Below, piece after piece: positions 15,055 to 23,475 of a stretch of DNA of 42,380 nt (its first letter is position 1; each line of letters starts with the position of its first letter). The translations under genes and the position numbers were made by a program. The notes below the pieces were generated by a model, which saw nothing but the letters and a program-made list of their open reading frames with translations, ran no database searches and was not told the DNA's origin. Source of the stretch: Robiginitomaculum sp. (GTDB lineage Bacteria > Pseudomonadota > Alphaproteobacteria > Caulobacterales > Maricaulaceae); the NCBI GenBank assembly GCA_016763185.1, contig JAESUG010000026.1:1-42380 (forward strand). The letters are read 5' to 3'.

Positions 15055-16221
15055 TTAAAGCGCACAATTCCACCGAATGTCCGTGGCACCAATAAACCCA
15101 GCCAGACGGGCCAGCTCAGCGTTCAACTTACCGGCACGGGCCTGGGTCCATTTCACATTCGGCTCTAGCCAAATTTGCGGCACGAACAACAAGCCTTGCT
15201 TGCGGTCGGCCTTTAGCTCGACCCGGCCAATAAACCGGTCGCCCTCCAGCATGGGGTAGACATAATATCCCCATTTTCGTTTGGCTGCCGGGACAAAAAT
15301 TTCAATCTTATAGTCAAACCCGAACAGGCGCTTAAGGCGATTACGGTCGCGAATGGCCGGGTCGAACGGGTTTAAAACTCGCAATCGGCTGGTGGACGCA
15401 GTGCAGGCTGCAAGACGTTGCTCAATATTGGCCGGGGCCAGCACTTGCGTCCAGCTATGATCCCGGTTTTCGATCTCCACCGCGATCAGGTTTTGGTTGT
15501 CCATGGCCCACTCTTTAACGTCACTGGTATCGAGCGCGTCCCAGAAGCGCTGAATTTCACCGATGGTCCCAAACCCGATCCGCTCCAGCGCTGCACCACA
15601 AAGCCAGTTCATTTGCTCTTGGTCATCGGGGCCATCGGCCAACTTGTCCTGGGGGATGACGCGGTGGGTCAAGTCATAGAATTTGATGAAGTTTTCCCGG
15701 TACGATGTGCTCAACTCGCCACAATACCACATATAATCAAGCGCCCGTTTATGCGGCGGCCGTTGCCACATTTCTTTTTTGCCCAGGGCCTTGGTATCAA
15801 AAGCGCGGGTGGACAGCGGGCCTTCTTGTTCAATTCGAGCTTTGATCGCGTGGTGCTCAGCCTCGTTCATCTTGGAACTTGCGTACCAAGAGCCATCGAT
15901 CTTTTTCTTAATGCGCAAAAATTGTCGCTTCCACATCGGATAGAAATCCATCGGGATCAGAGAAGCATCATGGGTGAAATGTTCGAACAAAGCGCGATCT
16001 TCGGCCAATAACTTCCACAACATCGGTTCGCGATAATTTTGATTGCGTGACCACAATATATGATGGTGGGCCCGCGTCACATTGCGGATGGTGTCAAGCT
16101 GGACAAAGCCAAGGTCTTTGATGATCTGCAACAGATCCAGCGGGCCGGTCGGAGTTTGCGCCAAGCCTTGTACCGACAGCCATAACCGGCGCGCCGTTTT
16201 ATTATCGATTTTTAGTGTCAT
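15055..16221 (-). CDS. Winged-helix DNA glycosylase of the YcaQ/AlkX family
   Basis: This 388-residue protein belongs to the HTH_42/COG3214 family. Its E. coli member YcaQ (AlkX) is a glycosylase that unhooks interstrand crosslinks and removes alkylated bases. The catalytic Q-hydrophobic-D motif is present as GFVQLDTIRNVTRAHH, with Gln41 and Asp43. Other family blocks are DYMWYCGEL, RLRVLNPFDPAIRDR and KWGYYVYPMLEGDRFIGRV. The ATG at 16221 gives a start like that of homologues. It is probably cytosolic DNA repair. It converges with the LysR gene (30-base gap) and diverges from the mucR-like gene with 282 bases between starts. Confidence 0.88.
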   Translation of the reverse strand: MTLKIDNKTARRLWLSVQGLAQTPTGPLDLLQIIKDLGFVQLDTIRNVTRAHHHILWSRNQNYREPMLWKLLAEDRALFEHFTHDASLIPMDFYPMWKRQFLRIKKKIDGSWYASSKMNEAEHHAIKARIEQEGPLSTRAFDTKALGKKEMWQRPPHKRALDYMWYCGELSTSYRENFIKFYDLTHRVIPQDKLADGPDDQEQMNWLCGAALERIGFGTIGEIQRFWDALDTSDVKEWAMDNQNLIAVEIENRDHSWTQVLAPANIEQRLAACTASTSRLRVLNPFDPAIRDRNRLKRLFGFDYKIEIFVPAAKRKWGYYVYPMLEGDRFIGRVELKADRKQGLLFVPQIWLEPNVKWTQARAGKLNAELARLAGFIGATDIRWNCAL

Positions 16222-16503
16222 AGGTTGCGATTATGAATAAGGTGAACATAAATTGAAAGTCAGTAATTACGGACAGCTAAGCGAAGGATGAGCCGAGCCT
16301 GTACAACGTCAAATAGCTCTATATTCACGTCCCCGGTGTCCACTTTACAAAATTACACATTGTATATAATTTCAATTTGCAGATATATTTTAATGTATTG
16401 TTCTTTCTAGCGTTGTAGATAGTGGATATTATGTACTATACTTGAGTACATCAAAGTAAAGTTGCGCCCTTGCGACCATACCAACTACAAAGCGAGCACG
16501 AAA
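16222..16503. promoter_or_regulatory. AT-rich divergent promoter region of the mucR-like gene
   Basis: Bases about 16340-16460 are strongly AT-rich with many TpA steps. ATGTACT (16431-16437) and AGTACAT (16445-16451) form a perfect 7-7-7 inverted repeat 53 bases before the MucR-like start. MucR/Ros proteins favour AT-rich DNA with TpA steps and often regulate their own gene, so autoregulation here is likely but inferred. Confidence 0.5.
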
Positions 16504-16932
16504 ATGACTACCAAATCATCTGAGGATGAGAACCGTAACCATACCATTGGTCTGGCCACAGAAATTGTTTCTTCTTTTGTTAGCAATAACAGCTTACCGG
16601 CTGCCGCACTACCCGATTTAATTCGCTCTGTGGCTACTGTCCTGAACGAGGTCAGCAAGGTCACAACACCAAAACTAGTGAAAAGAGCCCCTGCCGTAGC
16701 CATTAAACATTCGATCACAGATGAGCATGTGATTTGCCTCGAAGACGGTAAAAAACTAAAAATGCTAAAACGGTATTTGCGCACCAAATATAATCTTACT
16801 CCAGATGAGTACCGCCAAAAATGGGGCTTGCCCGCAAACTATCCAATGGTGGCACCGGCCTATGCCAGACGGCGCTCTGAATTTGCCAAGAAAATCGGGT
16901 TGGGCCTAGGTGTCGGGCGTAAAAAGAAATAA
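16504..16932 (+). CDS. Ros/MucR family transcriptional regulator, zinc ligands mostly lost
   Basis: The 142-residue protein shows the family core ICLEDGKKLKMLKRYLRTKY then LTPDEYRQKWGLPANYPMVA. It has an N-terminal oligomerisation helix region (HTIGLATEIVSSFV) and a basic tail (RKKK). MucR proteins are global regulators, H-NS-like in some rhizobia and Brucella, controlling surface polysaccharide, motility and cell-cycle genes. The four zinc-ligand positions of Ros (Cys79, Cys82, His92, His97) map here to Cys78, Asp81, Tyr91 and Tyr96. Zinc binding of the usual kind is therefore unlikely. The ATG at 16504 is chosen over a TTG at 16462 because the shorter form matches the family N-terminus. Confidence 0.92.
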   Translation: MTTKSSEDENRNHTIGLATEIVSSFVSNNSLPAAALPDLIRSVATVLNEVSKVTTPKLVKRAPAVAIKHSITDEHVICLEDGKKLKMLKRYLRTKYNLTPDEYRQKWGLPANYPMVAPAYARRRSEFAKKIGLGLGVGRKKK

Positions 16933-16943
16933 TTTTCGCACGG

Positions 16944-17195
16944 TTACGCTAGAATATCATGGCCAGGATCATCTGGGTCATCCAGTGACTTTTCCGGTTC
17001 AATTCCGGCTTTTTTTCGTAATTTGACCTCTAGTTTGCGAGCGGCAATGGTTTGCGTATAGCTTTCATCTGCCTGTGGCGGAGCGATGATGCTAACCTCT
17101 ATTCCGGTGGCCATATCGATGGCACTAATTTTTAGGCTGTCGCCACAACGAATGGTCTCAAAAATAATCTCGCGAGATTTCGGCGAGCTACTCAT
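16944..17195 (-). CDS. Small conserved protein, DUF6898-like
   Basis: From ATG 17195 ([13 protein letters not shown]) the product is 83 residues. The core [20 protein letters not shown] then [14 protein letters not shown] and an Ala/Lys helix ending [12 protein letters not shown] resembles the alphaproteobacterial DUF6898 pattern as I remember it. The function is unknown. The tail is acidic ([10 protein letters not shown]). Its start overlaps the hemA stop by 4 bases (ATGA), so it is translationally coupled to hemA and may concern haem synthesis or just ride along. An upstream in-frame start at 17237 would lie inside hemA and is unlikely. Confidence 0.75.
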   Translation of the reverse strand: MSSSPKSREIIFETIRCGDSLKISAIDMATGIEVSIIAPPQADESYTQTIAARKLEVKLRKKAGIEPEKSLDDPDDPGHDILA

Positions 17196-18409
17196 GCCGC
17201 CCGCATGAGAAGACCGAGCCGTTCCCAAACCTGACAAAGCGCTGTCACCAGCTCCTTCATCATCGCATCATCATGCAATGGCGACGGGGTCAGGCGTAAT
17301 CGCTCGCTGCCTTTTGCTACTGTGGGATAGTTAATTGGCTGCACATAAATCCCATAATCATTTAGCAAATGATCGGAAACCTCTTTGCACGCCACCGGAT
17401 CACCAACCAATAATGGCACCACATGGGTATCCGACGCCATTACCGGTAAATTGGCTTCGCGCAGCAAAGTTTTTAGCCGCAAGGCTCGTTCTTGGTGCAG
17501 CACACGCAATTCATTATGTTGTTTGACATAAGAAATACTGGCCACCGCGCCCGCCGCCAAAACTGGAGCCAAAGCGGTGGTAAAAATAAAGCCGGGCGCA
17601 TAGCTACGAATGGCATCAATGATCACTGCATCGGCGGCGACATAGCCCCCCATCAAACCAAAAGCCTTGCCCAACGTGCCGTTGACGATATCAATCCGGT
17701 CCATCAAGCCTTCGCGCTCGGCAATGCCGGCACCGGTTTGTCCGTACAAACCAACCGCGTGGACTTCATCAAGATAAACCAACGCTTCGTATTTGTCGGC
17801 CAGATCGCAAACTTCGCGTAGCGGCGCAACATCCCCATCCATTGAATACACGCTTTCCAACGCAATCACCTTGGACGCATCCACCGGCGTTGCGGCCAGC
17901 AATTCTTCTAAATGTTCCAGATCGTTATGACGCCAAATATGCTTGGCCCCACCGGACCGCCGAATGCCTTCAATCATCGAAGCATGGTTCAACCCATCCG
18001 AGAAATACGTGCAATTGGGCAATATTCTGGCCAAGGTCGATAAACTAGCTTCGTTGGCGATATAGCCTGATGTAAACAATAATGCCGCTTGCTTTTGGTG
18101 TAAATCGGCTAGTTCCGCCTCTAATTTCACATGGTAATGGGTGGTGCCGGCAATATTACGGGTGCCACCGGCCCCAGCGCCAACTTCGCGAAGAGCGCTG
18201 TGCATCGCGTCCAGCACAATTGGGTTTTGGCCCATGCCCAAATAATCGTTTGAACACCAAACCACAATATCGCGATCAACGCCGTTATCCGTCCGCAAAT
18301 GCGCGTTCGGAAAATCCCCACGCTTGCGCCGCAAGTCGGCAAACACCCGGTACCGACCTTCGGATTTTACGCTGTCCACCGCAGCTTGAAAATGTGCCTC
18401 GTAAACCAT
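17192..18409 (-). CDS. hemA: 5-aminolevulinate synthase
   Basis: This PLP enzyme condenses glycine with succinyl-CoA to 5-aminolevulinate, the C4 entry to haem synthesis used by alphaproteobacteria. The 405-residue length is standard. Landmarks are [13 protein letters not shown] (50-63), [12 protein letters not shown] (82-93), [13 protein letters not shown] (138-150), [12 protein letters not shown] (212-223) and the PLP lysine Lys248 in [14 protein letters not shown]. The C-terminal [16 protein letters not shown] is typical. An FNR/FixK-like box lies about 68 bases upstream. The LdtR-like regulator gene precedes it on the same strand, 124 bases away. hemB is found at 22425, so two consecutive pathway enzymes share the window. 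Confidence 0.97.
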   Translation of the reverse strand: MVYEAHFQAAVDSVKSEGRYRVFADLRRKRGDFPNAHLRTDNGVDRDIVVWCSNDYLGMGQNPIVLDAMHSALREVGAGAGGTRNIAGTTHYHVKLEAELADLHQKQAALLFTSGYIANEASLSTLARILPNCTYFSDGLNHASMIEGIRRSGGAKHIWRHNDLEHLEELLAATPVDASKVIALESVYSMDGDVAPLREVCDLADKYEALVYLDEVHAVGLYGQTGAGIAEREGLMDRIDIVNGTLGKAFGLMGGYVAADAVIIDAIRSYAPGFIFTTALAPVLAAGAVASISYVKQHNELRVLHQERALRLKTLLREANLPVMASDTHVVPLLVGDPVACKEVSDHLLNDYGIYVQPINYPTVAKGSERLRLTPSPLHDDAMMKELVTALCQVWERLGLLMRAA

Positions 18410-18470
18410 CGACGCTTACCTGTCCCGCCTGAAAATTGGGTTGTTTGTGGCAAGCATATATCAGGTTTTG

Positions 18471-18484
18471 TTGATAAACAACAA
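18471..18484. promoter_or_regulatory. FNR/FixK-like box upstream of hemA
   Basis: TTGAT-AAAC-AACAA matches the FNR/FixK consensus TTGAT-N4-ATCAA at 9 of 10 positions. It overlaps a 6-5-6 palindrome TTGTTG-ATAAA-CAACAA (18468-18484). Its centre is about 68 bases before the hemA ATG. Oxygen-responsive control of hemA by FnrL or FixK is known in other alphaproteobacteria. Confidence 0.5.
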
Positions 18485-18533
18485 GCAGAACTAGATGAGA
18501 TCAGCGATAAACATCACAAATTTTTGCGAACCC

Positions 18534-19040
18534 TTACAGCTGGAAACGGATATGATCGCTCCAATAGCGCTCAAGGCGTAATAATGCCCCGTTTAGGCTC
18601 TGCAAATCATCATCGCCAATATGGGCCACTGGCTCCAAGGATCGCAATTGACGCTCGAACAAAGCCTGCACCACTTGGCGAACTTGTTGGCCTTTTTCGG
18701 TGAGGCACACATGCACAGCGCGGCGGTCCGTTGCCGAGGGTTCATGACTTAGATACTCGGCCTTGACCAATTTCTTTAGGTTATATGAAACGTTAGAACC
18801 TAAATAATAACCACGCGAGCGCAGCTCGCCTGCAGTCATTTTTTCGTCACCAATATTGAACAATAACAGCGCTTGCACGCTATTTATTTCATTCGACTTG
18901 GTGCGATCCAGTTCATTTTTGACCACGTCAAGCAATTGTCGATGCAACCGCTCCACCAAAGTCAGAGTTTGTAAATATTCTTTGTTCAGACATCCATCGA
19001 TACTGCTCGACGGTTCTGTTTGCTTCTGCGGCAGCGCCAT
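18534..19040 (-). CDS. MarR family regulator, LdtR-like
   Basis: The 168-residue winged-helix protein reads NEINSVQALLLFNIGDEKMT, then AGELRSRGYYLGSNVSYNLK and KLVKAEYLSHEPSATDRRAV. These are characteristic of the LdtR branch of MarR proteins known from Liberibacter and rhizobia, where LdtR activates an L,D-transpeptidase gene and affects stress tolerance and cell shape. No transpeptidase gene is nearby. The DRR of the wing and the long dimerisation helices at both ends are visible. GGGTGA precedes the ATG. It is upstream of hemA on the same strand, so read-through is possible, though the FNR-like box suggests hemA has its own promoter. Confidence 0.88.
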   Translation of the reverse strand: MALPQKQTEPSSSIDGCLNKEYLQTLTLVERLHRQLLDVVKNELDRTKSNEINSVQALLLFNIGDEKMTAGELRSRGYYLGSNVSYNLKKLVKAEYLSHEPSATDRRAVHVCLTEKGQQVRQVVQALFERQLRSLEPVAHIGDDDLQSLNGALLRLERYWSDHIRFQL

Positions 19041-19153
19041 TGGTTCACCCGTATGTTTTTTTTATCGTTAGCTATGGATAAACCCAAATGGCTAAGAACG
19101 GATTAAAGCGGTGAAGAAATTTTTAGATTTCGGATTTTGGGGCGCTCTCTCTT

Positions 19154-19180
19154 CGGTCCCCGGCCTTGAGCCGGGGACCG
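19154..19180. repeat. Perfect 11-bp hairpin, dispersed REP-like element
   Basis: CGGTCCCCGGC-CTTGA-GCCGGGGACCG is a perfect 11-bp stem with the same CTTGA loop as the hairpins at 12016-12036. It lies between the mmsB-like gene end and the LdtR-like start. No T-run follows on either strand, so it is not a typical terminator. Confidence 0.75.
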
Positions 19181-19227
19181 TGTGCTTGGCACAAAAACCT
19201 GCTCATCCAAACAGCCAAACCCCAACC

Positions 19228-20145
19228 CTAACCCTCATCAGGCGCTGTAAAATCCCCGCGTAGCATTTGAATAATGCCGGAAAAATCAACGGAACCGCCC
19301 CCCACATCATCAAACCTAGCATAAAGCGCAGCGGCCTCAGCCCCCAAAGGGGTACTGGCATTGCCATCCTTGGCGGCTTGTGCAGCCAAGCGTAAATCTT
19401 TTAGCATCATTGCCGCCGTAAACCCCGGCGCATAACCGCGATTAGATGGCGCAGTCGGCACCGGCCCCGGCACCGGGCAATACGATGTCAACGACCAGTT
19501 CTGCCCAGAGGCTTTGGCGGCAATGTCAAAAAACCGCTGGGGGTCTAGCCCCAGTTTTTCGGCCAGCACAAACGCCTCACAAGTGCCGATCATCGAAATA
19601 CCCAACAACATGTTGTTGCAAATCTTTGCCGCTTGGCCGGCCCCGGCATCACCTGCATGGATCACCGCTTTGGCCATCGGCTCCAATACCGGTTGCGCTG
19701 CGCGAAACGCCGCCTCCTCGCCGCCAACCATAAAGGTTAAGCTTCCCGCTTGCGCCGCCGCAACACCGCCGGATACTGGGCTATCGACCATCACAAAGCC
19801 TTGCTTTGCGGCTTGGGCGGCGACATCTCGCGCCGTACCTACATCAATGGTCGAGCAATCGCACAATAACACCCCGGCTTTGGCATGGGCAAACACACCG
19901 TCATCAGCGCCATAAACACCCAAGACATGAGTACCGGCGGGCAACATCGTGACCACTGCATCAGCACCAGCCACTGCATCGGCAATGCTGGTTGCGGCCC
20001 GACAACCACCGGCCTTGGCAATTTGTAAGGCTTCGGCGCTCAGGTCAAAGGCGGCGACTTCAAAACCACCTGCAACCAAGTTCAGCGCCATTGGGCCGCC
20101 CATATTTCCAAGACCGATAAATGCAATATTTTGTATGTTTGACAT
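19228..20145 (-). CDS. mmsB: 3-hydroxyisobutyrate dehydrogenase
   Basis: MmsB oxidises 3-hydroxyisobutyrate to methylmalonate semialdehyde with NAD in valine breakdown. From ATG 20145 the product is 305 residues. It starts with the dinucleotide fold IAFIGLGNMGGPMALNL and has MVDSPVSGGVAAAQAGSLTF for substrate binding. The catalytic Lys sits in GQAAKICNNMLLG, and the C-terminal YAPGFTAAMMLKDLRLA block is typical. The start is set by GGAG 10 bases upstream and by the family N-terminus; a longer in-frame form (to 20268) would lie inside the hydrolase gene. It begins 4 bases after that gene's stop and is the last gene of a three-gene operon. mmsA is not in the window. Confidence 0.95.
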   Translation of the reverse strand: MSNIQNIAFIGLGNMGGPMALNLVAGGFEVAAFDLSAEALQIAKAGGCRAATSIADAVAGADAVVTMLPAGTHVLGVYGADDGVFAHAKAGVLLCDCSTIDVGTARDVAAQAAKQGFVMVDSPVSGGVAAAQAGSLTFMVGGEEAAFRAAQPVLEPMAKAVIHAGDAGAGQAAKICNNMLLGISMIGTCEAFVLAEKLGLDPQRFFDIAAKASGQNWSLTSYCPVPGPVPTAPSNRGYAPGFTAAMMLKDLRLAAQAAKDGNASTPLGAEAAALYARFDDVGGGSVDFSGIIQMLRGDFTAPDEG

Positions 20146-20149
20146 CTGT

Positions 20150-21205
20150 TTACTCCAAAAAGCTAAGTGTGTCGGCACCGGAAACCGGCGCAAAATAACT
20201 GACAACCACGGCTTCGGACACATCGGCCAAATGCACAGGTCTCCAAACGGGGCTGTGGTCGCGGTCAATCAACAAAGCCCGCACCCCTTCATAAAAATCA
20301 ACCCCGGCAACAAACTTCATGCTGATACCATACTCCATCATCATTGCGGCACGAAACTCGATATTCACCCCTTCGATCATTTGCCGCAAAGTAACTTTAA
20401 GCGCCGTTGGCGATTTCGTACCCAAAATTTTAAGCTGTTTTTGCGCCCAATCACCCGTATCGGCTTGCAAAGCCGCCAGCATTTCCTCGCATGTCTCCAA
20501 CGCAAAAACCGTATCAATCAGTGCCACATGTTGCACAAGCTCCGACGGAGCCGGACGGCCGGTTAAACTGTCAACAATCAGCCCCACATCATCGCAAACC
20601 TGCGCGTCTTCACACAACCGATTGACAATCATATGATGTTGGTCCGAGGGCGCGTAATCGGTGGCCACCTTACAATACATCGCATCACTGGCGTTTAGTC
20701 TGGCCCCGGTGAGCGCCATCCAAGTCCCAGTCTTTCCCGGCAAGCGCGGTAAAAAATAACTGCCGCCCACATCCGGATAAAAACCAATACCGGTTTCGGG
20801 CATCGCAAACAGTGTGCTATCGCCAACCACACGGCGGCTGCCATGCACCGAAATGCCAACCCCGCCGCCCATCACAAAGCCATCAATCATCGCCACATAG
20901 GGTTTTGGGTATTCTTTGATCAAGGTGTTTAATTGGTATTCTTCGGTATAAAACCCGCGCGCATACGACAAGTCCTGCCCCTTACCCTCGTACAACATTC
21001 GAATATCGCCGCCGGCACAAAATGCCCGCTCGCCGGCACCTTGCACCAATACACCGACAATATCGTCATCGGTGCGCCAGCTTAACAACGCCTTGGTCAT
21101 CTCGCGGATCATACTCAGAGTCAGCGAGTTTAACGCCTCCGGACGGTTCAACGTCATGACCCCCATCCGGCCACGGGTTTCGATAATCACTTCTGCTTCG
21201 TTCAT
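20150..21205 (-). CDS. 3-hydroxyisobutyryl-CoA hydrolase (crotonase family)
   Basis: This 351-residue crotonase-fold enzyme is longer than enoyl-CoA hydratases and carries the hydrolase-type features. It has MTLNRPEALNSLTLSMIREM, the oxyanion part AFCAGGDIRMLYEGKG, YPKPYVAMIDGFVMGGGVGIS, and the catalytic Glu/Asp region FAMPETGIGFYPDVGGSYFL. The C-terminal extension with SMKFVAGVDFYEGVRALLID is diagnostic. It releases free 3-hydroxyisobutyrate from its CoA ester for MmsB, whose gene follows after 4 bases. The start overlaps the acyl-CoA dehydrogenase stop by 4 bases (ATGA). Confidence 0.93.
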   Translation of the reverse strand: MNEAEVIIETRGRMGVMTLNRPEALNSLTLSMIREMTKALLSWRTDDDIVGVLVQGAGERAFCAGGDIRMLYEGKGQDLSYARGFYTEEYQLNTLIKEYPKPYVAMIDGFVMGGGVGISVHGSRRVVGDSTLFAMPETGIGFYPDVGGSYFLPRLPGKTGTWMALTGARLNASDAMYCKVATDYAPSDQHHMIVNRLCEDAQVCDDVGLIVDSLTGRPAPSELVQHVALIDTVFALETCEEMLAALQADTGDWAQKQLKILGTKSPTALKVTLRQMIEGVNIEFRAAMMMEYGISMKFVAGVDFYEGVRALLIDRDHSPVWRPVHLADVSEAVVVSYFAPVSGADTLSFLE

Positions 21206-22341
21206 TGGGCTAACTCCTGGCGGGCGATGATCACCCGCATAATTTCATTGGTACCTTCGAGAATTTGATGCACTCGTAAATCGCGGACAATTCGCTCCAA
21301 CGGGTAATCACGCAAATAGCCGTAGCCGCCGTGCAATTGTAGCGCATCATTGGCCACCAAAAATCCAGCATCCGTGGCAAAACGCTTGGCCATCGCCGCC
21401 AGCGAGCTTTTACGCGGATGGTTGCTGTCAATTGCGGCTGCCGCCCGGTACAGCATCATTCGGCTGGCTTCTAGTTCGGTAGCCATATCGGCCAATTTGA
21501 ACTGGCTGGCTTGGAAATCGGCGATTTTTCGGCCAAACTGGGTGCGGGTTTGGGTGTATTCCTTGGCCAGATCATAGGCAAAGCTGGCCCCGCCCAACGA
21601 ACACGAACCAATATTGACCCGCCCGCCATCCAAACCGGACATGGCAATGCCAAAGCCCGCGCCCTCATCGCCCAACCGATTGGCAACCGGCACCCGACAA
21701 TCTTCAAAAATCACGGCGGCGGTGGGCTGGGTATTCCAACCCATTTTATGCTCATTGGCCCCAAAGCTTAGGCCCGGTGTGTCTTTTTCAACGACAAATG
21801 TTGAAATGCCCTTTGGCCCCGGCCCGCCGGTTCGCACCATCACCACATAAATATCCGAAACCCCGGCCCCAGAGATAAATGCCTTGGTGCCATTGATCAC
21901 ATAATCATCACCATCACGCACCGCTTTGGTTCGTAAACTAGCGGCATCAGAGCCGGACCCTGGCTCGGTCAGGCAATAGCTGGCAATGTGCTGCATCGTC
22001 ATCAGATTAGGCAACCATTGGCGACGCTGGTTCACGTCGCCATAGGTGTCAATCATCCACGAAGCCATATTGTGTATCGACAAAAACGCGGCCGTTCCGA
22101 CACAGCCCCGGCTTAATTGCTCAAAAATAAGCGCCGCATCCAGCCGTGACAAATCAGAGCCGCCAAATTCCTCGCCGACATAAATCCCGGCAAAGCCCAA
22201 TTTGGCAGCTTCGCGCATGACATCGACGGCAAATATTTGTTTCGCGTCCCACAAGGCGGCATTTGGCTCCAGCTTGTCTTTGGCAAACTGGCGGGCCATG
22301 TCTTGGATCATGCGCTGTTCTTCGTTTAGTTCAAAGTCCAA
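21202..22341 (-). CDS. Acyl-CoA dehydrogenase, probably isobutyryl-CoA specific
   Basis: The 379-residue flavoprotein has the standard acyl-CoA dehydrogenase order. FELNEEQRMIQDMARQFAKD is the N-terminal helical domain, AFLSIHNMASWMI and YCLTEPGSGSDAASLRTKAV the FAD/substrate loop. ALQLHGGYGYLRDYPLERIV and the catalytic Glu in HQILEGTNEIMRVIIARQEL close the C-terminal domain. Isobutyryl-CoA is inferred as substrate because the next two genes carry out later steps of valine catabolism. The start is TTG (MDFELNEEQ), preceded by AAAGAGA; no better ATG fits the family N-terminus. It diverges from hemB with 83 bases between starts. Confidence 0.93.
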   Translation of the reverse strand: MDFELNEEQRMIQDMARQFAKDKLEPNAALWDAKQIFAVDVMREAAKLGFAGIYVGEEFGGSDLSRLDAALIFEQLSRGCVGTAAFLSIHNMASWMIDTYGDVNQRRQWLPNLMTMQHIASYCLTEPGSGSDAASLRTKAVRDGDDYVINGTKAFISGAGVSDIYVVMVRTGGPGPKGISTFVVEKDTPGLSFGANEHKMGWNTQPTAAVIFEDCRVPVANRLGDEGAGFGIAMSGLDGGRVNIGSCSLGGASFAYDLAKEYTQTRTQFGRKIADFQASQFKLADMATELEASRMMLYRAAAAIDSNHPRKSSLAAMAKRFATDAGFLVANDALQLHGGYGYLRDYPLERIVRDLRVHQILEGTNEIMRVIIARQELAQ

Positions 22342-22424
22342 AATAATCTCTTTTCACTTGCTGGCGGTTTTTTATCCGTGATATCAGAGCCACCCCCCCT
22401 CTTCTAGCCTTAAAGGTAGTCCAA

Positions 22425-23405
22425 ATGCCCAAATTTCCCAACACCCGTATGCGGCGCACCCGCTCATCGCCTTGGGTGCGCAATTTGGTGCGCCAAACCC
22501 AGCTCACGCCGCACGACCTAATTTGGCCAATTTTTGTCCATGAGGGTGACGAGGCCGAAGACATTCCCGCCATGCCGGGCGTGCAACGCCTGCCCCTTGG
22601 CCAATTGGCGGCAACGGCCAAACGCGCCCATAGTTTGGGCATTCCGGCCATTGCCCTGTTTCCCAACACCCCGGCCAACAAAAAAGACAGCCAAGGTACC
22701 GAAGCTACCAATCCCGATAATTTGGTATGCCGGGCGATTGCCACCATAAAATCTGCCTGTCCCGAACTTGGGGTGATGGCGGATGTGGCACTGGACCCGT
22801 TTACGAACACCGGCCATGACGGAATTGTCGTGAACGGCAAAATTGATAACGACATAACCTTGGAGCAATTGGTGGCGCAAGCCTTGGTCCAAACCGGGGC
22901 CGGGTGCGATATTCTTGCCCCATCGGACATGATGGATGGGCGCATTGGCCGCATTCGCCATGCCTTGGAACAAGCCGGACACGTGGATATGTTGCTGATG
23001 GCCTATTCGGCCAAATATGCCTCCAGTTTTTACGGCCCATTTCGCGATGCAGTAGGCTCGTCTGGTGCCTTACATGGCGATAAAAAAACCTACCAAATGG
23101 ACCCGGCCAATTCCGACGAAGCTTTGGCCGAGATCGCTTTGGATATCGACGAGGGTGCCGACATGGTGATGGTCAAGCCCGGCATGGCCTATTTGGACAT
23201 TGTGCAGCGCGTCAAACAGCAATTTGTGATCCCAACCTTCGCCTATCAAGTCTCCGGCGAATACGCCATGATCCAAGCCGCCGCCGCCAATGGCTGGCTC
23301 GATGGTGACGCGGTGATGCTGGAAAGCCTATTGGCGTTTAAACGCGCCGGTTGCGATGGGGTGTTAAGCTATTTTGCACCACGGGTTGCCGAAATTTTGG
23401 GATGA
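22425..23405 (+). CDS. hemB: Porphobilinogen synthase (5-aminolevulinate dehydratase)
   Basis: HemB joins two 5-aminolevulinate molecules into porphobilinogen. The 326-residue protein has the two active-site lysines Lys197 (MAYSAKYASSFYGPFRDA) and Lys251 (MVKPGMAYLDIV), plus SDMMDGRIGRIR. The metal region reads DVALDPFTNTGHDG, with no Cys triad, so it is of the magnesium-dependent, zinc-independent type found in most alphaproteobacteria. The N-terminal RMRRTRSSPWVRNLVRQ arm supports octamer assembly. It follows hemA in the pathway, though the two genes are apart here. It converges on fliP with 70 bases between stops. Confidence 0.97.
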   Translation: MPKFPNTRMRRTRSSPWVRNLVRQTQLTPHDLIWPIFVHEGDEAEDIPAMPGVQRLPLGQLAATAKRAHSLGIPAIALFPNTPANKKDSQGTEATNPDNLVCRAIATIKSACPELGVMADVALDPFTNTGHDGIVVNGKIDNDITLEQLVAQALVQTGAGCDILAPSDMMDGRIGRIRHALEQAGHVDMLLMAYSAKYASSFYGPFRDAVGSSGALHGDKKTYQMDPANSDEALAEIALDIDEGADMVMVKPGMAYLDIVQRVKQQFVIPTFAYQVSGEYAMIQAAAANGWLDGDAVMLESLLAFKRAGCDGVLSYFAPRVAEILG

Positions 23406-23475
23406 TATTGCAATGGCACGTAACAACAGCCTTGACGCTGTCGCCTCGCGACCTTTCTCATCTGTCACAGTTTTG

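Noticed and set aside
20146-20268. N-terminal extension of the 3-hydroxyisobutyrate dehydrogenase
   Set aside because: It lies within the upstream hydrolase gene in another frame, and the dinucleotide fold begins properly at the ATG at 20145.
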